Part shown: positions 1 through 5,004 of the stretch, in pieces
How positions within the stretch are numbered: position 1 is the first letter of the stretch
Layout of the letters: every line of letters starts with the position of its first letter
Source of the DNA: Acidobacteriaceae bacterium
GTDB lineage: Bacteria; Acidobacteriota; Terriglobia; Terriglobales; Acidobacteriaceae
Direction: 5' to 3'
DNA length: 5,939 nt
Assembly (NCBI GenBank): GCA_003140785.1
Contig: PLKY01000135.1
Coordinates: 37,246-43,184, forward strand
Position numbers and translations under genes: made by a program
The notes under the pieces: model-generated
What the model was told of the DNA's origin: nothing
Database searches by the model: none
Seen by the model: the letters and a program-made list of their open reading frames with translations, nothing else

Positions 1-319
1 ATGTAGGCTAGCGGTCAACCGCCCGGAACTTCGGAATCCTCCTCCCGAAGCTCGATTCGAGCCTCATCTGACACGGCCCCCAAGGGCTGAACTCCGGGAC
101 TGAGTCAGCCGAGAGGCTGATTAGCGGCTCGCTGCACAGAGCAATTCAGCCTAACCAAGCTTTGGATTTACTGCTCTAATAAAAAGGAACGATTCCGGTT
201 CTTCTGATTCCCAGTTGCCGTTCGCGAAGGGGGCGTTGCGCCCGCGCTGTTCGCGGCATCTATTGGCGGGGTAAACTCTGGGCGAAGAGTCTCGCAGAGA
301 TCTGAGTCAGGTGAATCCT
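1..319. other. Non-coding upstream region with several small hairpins
   Basis: No convincing gene is visible here. One plus-strand frame is open from position 2 to a TGA at 101-103 (34 codons, rich in Pro and Arg). It could be the tail of an upstream gene, but nothing in it is recognisable. The stretch contains several short inverted repeats: GCTCGA-T-TCGAGC at 50-62, TCAGCC-GAGA-GGCTGA at 105-120, CCAA-GCT-TTGG at 157-167, and GGGCG-TTG-CGCCC at 231-243. None is followed by a T-run, so none looks like an intrinsic terminator. An AT-rich patch at 175-185 includes TCTAAT, one mismatch from a sigma-70 -10 box, but no matching -35 box lies at normal spacing. I do not recognise a riboswitch or tRNA. 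The promoter for the downstream gene is presumably here but cannot be placed. Confidence 0.5.
309..314 (+). promoter_or_regulatory. Ribosome binding site of the first vWFA gene (decides its start)
   Basis: AGGTGA matches the 16S anti-Shine-Dalgarno sequence exactly and sits 5 bases before the ATG at 320. The in-frame GTG at 311 lies inside this motif. Starting there would use up the ribosome binding site, so ATG 320 is the better start. Confidence 0.7.
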
Positions 320-1429
320 ATGTGCATGTCGCAGCGCGTATGTTTGGTGTTTTTTCTATGCTTTCCAGTCCTCTTAGGTGCGCAGCAGAGCGCCGCGCCT
401 GCTTCGTCGCCCCAGCCTCCGGCGACCTCGCCGAGTCCTGCGCCCGCGGATGAGAGCCGCCAAGGACGCATCGAGCTCAGTGTTGTGGTCACAGATAAGT
501 CGGGAAAGGCTGTATCGGGTCTCGAATTGAAGGACTTCACCCTGCTGGACAACAATCAACAAGGCAAGATTCTTTCCTTTCATGCTTTCGACGGAACTGT
601 GCACTCGGATGACCCACCGGTCAAGGTCATCCTGCTGCTGGACACAGTCAACGTCAGCTTCCAGCAGGTCGCCGATGCGCGCCAGCAAATCGAGAAGTTT
701 CTCCGCCAGAAGGGCAGCCGTCTTGCGCAGCCGATGTCAATCTATTTGTTTACCAACGATGGCCTGAAATTCCAATCTGAGCCTTCTTCCGATGGGAACG
801 CGCTGGCCGCGGATCTCAAGCAGGTCGACGGTCAAATACGCACGATCGGCCAAGCGCAAGCCGGGTGGGGCGACCTGGATCGCGTTCTACTGTCGGTTCG
901 GAATCTTGACTCGATTGCGCAGAATGAAGCGAACAGTCCTGACCGAAAGATACTGATCTGGGTTGGCCCTGGGTGGCCGATGCTCAATTCGGCGCAGTTT
1001 CAAATCTCATCTTCTCAGGGGCAGCAACAGCTCTTCGATTCCATCGTTGAGCTTTCAACCAGCCTGCGCGAAGCGCACATCGCGCTGTACAGCATTTCAT
1101 CAGAAGAAGGCAGCGAATCCATTTCAAAAGTAGGCGGCGGAAGCCCGTTCCTCTATCAAGACTTCCTGAAGGGAGTGAAATCGGTGCAGAAAGCGAGTTT
1201 CTCAAACCTTGGATTGAAAGTGCTGGCCATCCAAAGCAGCGGGCGCGTGCTCGGTCCCAGCGGCGACCTGGTAGGCCAGATCGACAGTTGTGTCCAGGAC
1301 GCCAGCGCCTTCTATACGCTCTCGTTCGATCCTCCGCGCGCGGATAAACCGCACGAGTATCATGACCTGAAAGTGATTGTCGGCAAGCCGGGACTGACGG
1401 CGCGCACTAACACCGGTTACTACAACTGA
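320..1429 (+). CDS. Secreted VWFA-related Acidobacterial domain protein (369 aa)
   Basis: Predicted exported protein of unknown specific role. From ATG 320, residues 1-21 form a Sec signal peptide: a short start with one Arg, a hydrophobic core, and a likely signal peptidase I cut at LLGA|QQ. Residues about 22-48 are a Pro/Ala/Ser-rich linker. From residue 50 comes a beta-rich segment ending in the typical 'DKSGKAVSGLELKDFTLLDN' motif, then a vWA-like Rossmann core whose first strand is ILLLD (D108). The C-terminus carries the family's usual closing pattern, Y332-TLSFDPP followed by the terminal GYYN. Family members use this fold for protein-protein contacts outside the membrane. The metal site is degenerate: D108-T-V-N-V replaces DxSxS, and the later strand reads WVGPGW (W214 onward) with no acidic residue. 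A larger protein with the same domain is encoded downstream after 135 bases. The family assignment is firm; any function beyond adhesion or scaffolding is inference. Confidence 0.88.
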   Translation: MCMSQRVCLVFFLCFPVLLGAQQSAAPASSPQPPATSPSPAPADESRQGRIELSVVVTDKSGKAVSGLELKDFTLLDNNQQGKILSFHAFDGTVHSDDPPVKVILLLDTVNVSFQQVADARQQIEKFLRQKGSRLAQPMSIYLFTNDGLKFQSEPSSDGNALAADLKQVDGQIRTIGQAQAGWGDLDRVLLSVRNLDSIAQNEANSPDRKILIWVGPGWPMLNSAQFQISSSQGQQQLFDSIVELSTSLREAHIALYSISSEEGSESISKVGGGSPFLYQDFLKGVKSVQKASFSNLGLKVLAIQSSGRVLGPSGDLVGQIDSCVQDASAFYTLSFDPPRADKPHEYHDLKVIVGKPGLTARTNTGYYN

Positions 1430-1442
1430 AATGGAATATGCA

Positions 1443-1564
1443 ATGAAGGACTCTTGCGCGGCTTGCTGTTTTCCTCGCCTGCTTGTCCGCCGCGCCGGTA
1501 AGTGACAGATCAAGGAAGGCAGCGTCTTTTCCAGTATTGCGCTTGTCTTTCGAAGGATTGCGCG
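1443..1564 (+). pseudogene. Possible relic of an exported-protein start (frameshifted signal peptide)
   Basis: Right after the first vWFA gene, ATG 1443 is preceded by GGA (1433-1435) at 7-base spacing. Read directly it gives 20 cysteine-rich codons and stops at 1503-1505. The adjacent frame, entered at AGG 1447, reads RTLARLAVFLACLSAAPVSD, which has the shape of a signal peptide: basic start, hydrophobic core, small residues at the end. That frame has no start codon and is closed upstream by TGA at 1444-1446. A single extra base near 1446 would join ATG-AA to it and give M-K-R-T-L-A-R-L. The frame then runs into the downstream gene as an unrelated shadow. This may be the eroded 5' end of a lost gene, an ancestral start for the downstream protein, or chance. 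Confidence 0.25.
1553..1557 (+). promoter_or_regulatory. Ribosome binding site of the large vWFA gene (decides its start)
   Basis: AAGGA lies 7 bases before ATG 1565, which opens directly into a signal peptide. The reading frame is also open from a GTG at 1502, but that would bury the signal peptide behind 21 unlike residues (several Cys, no hydrophobic pattern), and no purine-rich motif fits it better. ATG 1565 is therefore preferred. Confidence 0.75.
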
Positions 1565-4500
1565 ATGCAAAAGCTGGTACTTCCATTCATGGTGTTGGGC
1601 ATTGCTCTGCCAGCGTTTGCGGCTCAGCGTGTCACGGTGGAACAGCTGGAGCGGATGCTGGCCGCCGTGCATGGCAAGCCGGATGTAAAGGTGGCGAACC
1701 AGCTTACTGGCCTGGAACTGACCGAACGGCTGAACGCCGCGAAGCTTTCGCGCTGGGAGGCTGACTCGCCTGGCCCCCAGTCCCGGCAGGCATTAGTTGC
1801 GCTGGCCGACGAATCGGCGTTTCTCGACCCTCCAGCTGCGGAGATTCCAGCCACGACCACGCCAGACATCGCCACGCAACGTCAGATCATGGCTCAAACC
1901 GTGGACTATGCCGCCAAGACCATTGCCAGGTTGCCTGACTTCTTTGCGACACGAGATACGATTCATTTTGAGGATACGCCGGCCAGGCAATTGGAAACCG
2001 GCTATCATCCATTGCGCCCCGTGGCCAGGGTCAGCGCCACCGTACTTTACCGCGACGGCAAGGAAGTAGTGGATGCGGGAAGGGCGAAGGACAACCTGCC
2101 CGCACACGCACCGCCCGGATTGACCGCTTCTGGAGTGTTCGGGCTGATTCTCGGAACGGTGCTGGTGGATTCTTCCCATGGCAAGCTCGTCTGGAGCCAT
2201 TGGGAGCAGGCCGCCGCAGGTCCTGCGGCGGTTTTTCACTTTGCGATCCCAAGAGAGCAGTCACATTACGATGTAGAGTTCTGCTGTGTCCCTTCCGATC
2301 GCGGGAGCAGTGTCTTCAAGCAATTTACCGGCTATCACGGAGAGATCGCCGTCGATCCGGTCACCGGCGCCATCCTTCGCCTGACTCTTGAGGCAGACCT
2401 GAAGCCAACCGATCCGCTTCTCAAATCCGACATCCTGGTCGAATATGGTCCCGTGGAGATAGGCGGCAAAACCTATATCTGTCCGGTAAAGAGCGTCTCC
2501 CTCTCGGTTGCACCGGCGCTCCTTTCCGATGCCTCCAGGATGCAGCGTGACCGTGGCTCGGTCCGTGAAAAGGACAGCCACACCAATAAGGAGCACCTGC
2601 AAACCTTTCTGAACGATGATGTTTTTGAGCAGTATCACTTATTCCGCGCGGAGTCGCGTATTCTCTCCGGCAACAGCGCGGAAGCGGAGATGAACCAGCC
2701 CGCTTCCAGGCCTACTACGGAGATGAGCGACGCCGTCACGCCCGCCCCAGCCATGAGTCCGATGGAGACAGCTCCACCGGAGGCCAGCGCTCCTGCTGCA
2801 CCTGCGGCTTCTCTGACGGCGTCCACTCTAACGCAGCCTCCGGCGCCAGAGCCCGCGGTTCCAGAGATCAGCGTTACGACGTCGACTGGGCTACCGGAAC
2901 CTCCGGCGACCTCGAGCCCTAACTCGGCGAATGCGAGTTTTACCCTGCGTGTGACTGCGCGATCCGTGGACGTAGGGCTGGTGGCGCTCGACAAGAAGGG
3001 CCATCCGGTGACAGACCTGACATTGGAAGACTTCGAGATCTACGACAACGGATGCAAACAGGAAGTCCGATTTTTCAGCCAGGCAACCGGGGAGTCCGCA
3101 AAGGTGTCTGTCGATACGACCGGGCAGCCCGGCCATGCGCCAGACCAGCCCGTTTTTTCCAATCGTCGTGCGAATATTGCGGACGCGAAACCAGAGAACG
3201 GAGTTGCACAAGGCAGCATCACGATTCTCTTGCTCGACCCCGGCAACCTGACGTGGGCCGATCTGACCTATGCTCGCGCGGAGATGCTGCGATTTCTGCG
3301 CTCGCTCCCGGCGAACGAACTCGTGGGACTCTATGTCATGAATGCTCAAGGTTTTCAGATTCTGGAGGAGGGAACGGTCGACCACGCCATGCTCGCGTCG
3401 AAGTTGCATGGATGGATACCTAGCGCGCAAGACCTGGCTCGTGCGCAGGAGATGGAACAGCGCAATCGGCAACAGTTCGACTATGTGCTGAACTCGTCGG
3501 ATTTGCAATCCGTGAATGGAAACACCAACATGGCGACGGATGCGGCCAGCCCCGTCGATCCCCAACTCCGCGAAAATGGCAGCAATCCCGCGCGTAATTC
3601 GCTTTCGATTCTGACTGGCGTGGCCCGGCATCTTGCCGCCATCCCCGGCCACAAGAACCTGGTATGGGTCACCAGCGATAACGTGCTGGCAGACTGGACC
3701 GATAAGGCAGTGGGTATCGACAAGGGTAGCAAGCGCATTGAGGGCTTCGTGCTGCGCGCGCAGGAGGCGCTGAACGACGCGCACGTGAGCGTCTATCCCC
3801 TCGACGCCTCGCAGTTGGAGACCAATGCCGAGGACCCCGGACTGCAGAACCGCAATGTAGAGTTGTCACGAAGTGTTACCGCGCCACCCGGACCCCAAAG
3901 CGGCGGTGCCGCGCCTGGCCGCATCACTGCCGAAATGCAGCAGGATTTACATCCCATTCAAGCCGCAATACAGGAGATGGCGGAAGCCACCGGCGGCCGC
4001 GCCTTTCGCCGTTCCGGCGAGATTGCAAAGAATCTCGACGAAGTGATTGCGGATGGCCGTGCCGCTTATCTGCTCGGCTTTACGCCCGACACCCCAGCAG
4101 ACGGTCAGTACCACGTGCTGAACGTGAAACTTGCCGCTCGGCGCGGCGTGTCGCTACGCTACCGCACAGGGTACGAGTACACCAAGGAACCCGCCACGCT
4201 CAAGGAGCGGTTCCAACAGGCGATATGGCAACCCCTCGATGCAAGCCAGATCGCAGTGAGCGCCAATCCGATAGCGGCATCCCAGGGGGCCACGCTCAGG
4301 CTAAACATCGCTACCAACGACTTGGCGCTGAAGCAACAGGACGAACGTTGGGTAGATAAGCTCGATGTCTTTCTCATCCAAAGAGACGATGAGGGCCTTC
4401 ATGCGCGAGTTACGGGACAGACTTTGCGTTTGATGTTGAATCCTGCAACTTATGCGAAGTTGCAACAGGAGGGAATCCCGTTCGACCAGTTCATCGAGAA

Positions 4501-4603
4501 AACGCAGGGTACAAGCTCGGTGAGGATTGTGGTGGTGGATGAGAACTCGGGCCGCATGGGGTCGGTGACAATTCCGGCCTTAGCCCTGCAGGGGAAGAGC
4601 TGA
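1565..4603 (+). CDS. Large secreted protein: uncharacterised N-domain, Pro/Ala linker, VWFA-related domain, C-terminal extension (1012 aa)
   Basis: Residues 1-19 are a clear signal peptide ending AFA|AQ. Residues about 20-375 form an uncharacterised domain, apparently beta-rich in the second half, with marks at LPDFFAT (123), a Cys pair (240-241), GYHGEIAVDP (256) and VEYGPVEIGGKTYICPVKS (292). Residues about 377-457 are a Pro/Ala/Ser/Thr linker. The VWFA-related Acidobacterial domain spans about 459-870: DKKGHPVTDLTLEDFEIYDN, strand ILLLD with D558, WVTSD with D705, EATGG (807-811), AYLLGFTP (834-841) and closing GYEY. The metal site is degenerate (D558-P-G-N-L instead of DxSxS). Residues 871-1012 are a further extension containing DVFLIQRDDEG (934) and VRIVVVDENSGRMGS (986). 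This protein is nearly three times the length of the upstream paralogue because of the added N- and C-terminal parts. It probably acts in the periplasm or envelope; no enzyme motif is visible. The family call is firm, the function unknown. Confidence 0.87.
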   Translation: MQKLVLPFMVLGIALPAFAAQRVTVEQLERMLAAVHGKPDVKVANQLTGLELTERLNAAKLSRWEADSPGPQSRQALVALADESAFLDPPAAEIPATTTPDIATQRQIMAQTVDYAAKTIARLPDFFATRDTIHFEDTPARQLETGYHPLRPVARVSATVLYRDGKEVVDAGRAKDNLPAHAPPGLTASGVFGLILGTVLVDSSHGKLVWSHWEQAAAGPAAVFHFAIPREQSHYDVEFCCVPSDRGSSVFKQFTGYHGEIAVDPVTGAILRLTLEADLKPTDPLLKSDILVEYGPVEIGGKTYICPVKSVSLSVAPALLSDASRMQRDRGSVREKDSHTNKEHLQTFLNDDVFEQYHLFRAESRILSGNSAEAEMNQPASRPTTEMSDAVTPAPAMSPMETAPPEASAPAAPAASLTASTLTQPPAPEPAVPEISVTTSTGLPEPPATSSPNSANASFTLRVTARSVDVGLVALDKKGHPVTDLTLEDFEIYDNGCKQEVRFFSQATGESAKVSVDTTGQPGHAPDQPVFSNRRANIADAKPENGVAQGSITILLLDPGNLTWADLTYARAEMLRFLRSLPANELVGLYVMNAQGFQILEEGTVDHAMLASKLHGWIPSAQDLARAQEMEQRNRQQFDYVLNSSDLQSVNGNTNMATDAASPVDPQLRENGSNPARNSLSILTGVARHLAAIPGHKNLVWVTSDNVLADWTDKAVGIDKGSKRIEGFVLRAQEALNDAHVSVYPLDASQLETNAEDPGLQNRNVELSRSVTAPPGPQSGGAAPGRITAEMQQDLHPIQAAIQEMAEATGGRAFRRSGEIAKNLDEVIADGRAAYLLGFTPDTPADGQYHVLNVKLAARRGVSLRYRTGYEYTKEPATLKERFQQAIWQPLDASQIAVSANPIAASQGATLRLNIATNDLALKQQDERWVDKLDVFLIQRDDEGLHARVTGQTLRLMLNPATYAKLQQEGIPFDQFIEKTQGTSSVRIVVVDENSGRMGSVTIPALALQGKS
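2211..2236 (+). other. Terminator-like hairpin inside the large vWFA gene
   Basis: The arms CCGCCGCAGG (2211-2220) and CCTGCGGCGG (2222-2231) are a perfect 10-base inverted repeat around one T, folding as a 9-pair GC-rich stem with a 3-base loop. TTTTT follows at 2232-2236. That is the form of a Rho-independent terminator on the coding strand. It codes for AAAGPAAVF in an otherwise intact gene, so translating ribosomes would normally prevent folding. It could cause polarity when translation is poor, or be a by-product of GC-rich codons. The structure is certain; the function is not shown. Confidence 0.4.
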
Positions 4604-4770
4604 TACAGATATGCAAGAAATCCACGGGTCAGAAAAAGTCGAGGCGTTCAGAATCCGGGCGTAGTCGGTCAGGCGGGAAACGAAACGCTCGCGGAAGTGA
4701 AGTAAGGCATTCGTGGCTGACGCGTAGCCCATGATTTTGCCAGGATCAGGCAATCAATCGTTGTGAGTCT

Positions 4771-4790
4771 GTTGGCGATAACAGGCCAAC
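4771..4790. repeat. Inverted repeat GTTGGC-N8-GCCAAC
   Basis: Perfect 6-base arms flank GATAACAG. No T-run follows, so it does not look like a terminator. It could be a dimeric regulator site or chance; it lies about 215 bases before the cysK start. Confidence 0.3.
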
Positions 4791-4828
4791 GCAAGTTTCC
4801 AACCCCGACATTGTCCGGGTTTGCAGGT

Positions 4829-4854
4829 TCCGGTTGTGTCGTGGCCAAACCGGA
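4829..4854. repeat. Inverted repeat TCCGGTT-N12-AACCGGA
   Basis: Perfect 7-base arms are separated by 12 bases, about 150 bases upstream of cysK. It could fold as an RNA hairpin or serve as an operator. There is no T-run after it and no matching second copy nearby. Confidence 0.35.
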
Positions 4855-4955
4855 GTTACCCAGCGGCGGACCATCCCATTAGTTACCCTGTAGTTCACGA
4901 CGCTCTATTCAGCGATGCCGGCCGTTTTCTGCCGACGAGAGACTGTGTTTTCGGT

Positions 4956-4984
4956 GTTTCCGGTAGACACGCCCCATGTAGAAT
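4956..4984 (+). promoter_or_regulatory. Weak candidate promoter of cysK
   Basis: TAGAAT at 4979-4984 differs at one base from the sigma-70 -10 consensus and lies just upstream of the ribosome binding site. At 17-base spacing the -35 position holds GTTTCC (4956-4961), a poor match to TTGACA. Transcription from here would give a very short leader of roughly 15 bases. It is offered only as the best visible candidate. Confidence 0.2.
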
Positions 4985-4995
4985 TGCCCGAGTCT

Positions 4996-5000
4996 GGAGG
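4996..5000 (+). promoter_or_regulatory. Ribosome binding site of cysK (decides its start)
   Basis: GGAGG lies 4 bases before ATG 5005. The frame is open further upstream to ATG 4915, but the 30 extra residues do not resemble the family, while the protein from 5005 begins with the usual short N-terminus leading into ILETVGNTPVV. Confidence 0.75.
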
Positions 5001-5004
5001 TCGC

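Larger units (their letters stand above)
4604..5004. other. Intergenic region between the large vWFA gene and cysK
   Basis: There is no convincing gene and no hairpin with a T-run to end transcription of the vWFA gene. Two inverted repeats stand out: GTTGGC-N8-GCCAAC at 4771-4790 and TCCGGTT-N12-AACCGGA at 4829-4854. Just before cysK are two tandem, nearly identical 9-mers, GTGTTTTCG and GTGTTTCCG (4945-4962). On the minus strand a 50-codon frame runs from ATG 4732 to a TAA at 4580-4582, without a clear ribosome binding site; it is listed under findings. No known sulfur or SAM riboswitch pattern was recognised. Confidence 0.5.

Noticed and set aside
2..103. 34-codon open frame at the window edge as the tail of an upstream gene
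   Set aside because: It is too short and Pro/Arg-rich with nothing recognisable; it cannot be separated from chance.
231..243. GGGCG-TTG-CGCCC hairpin as an intrinsic terminator
   Set aside because: The stem is only 5 pairs and no T-run follows.
1502..1564. N-terminal extension of the large vWFA gene starting at GTG 1502
   Set aside because: It would hide a clear signal peptide behind 21 unlike residues; ATG 1565 has AAGGA at 7-base spacing.
2891..3784. Long minus-strand open frame (297 codons) opposite the large vWFA gene
   Set aside because: It lies entirely opposite a well-supported gene, has an Arg/His/Val-rich shadow composition, and shows no recognisable motif.
4915..5004. Upstream start of cysK at ATG 4915
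   Set aside because: The extra 30 residues do not look like the family, and ATG 5005 has a GGAGG ribosome binding site and the usual N-terminus.
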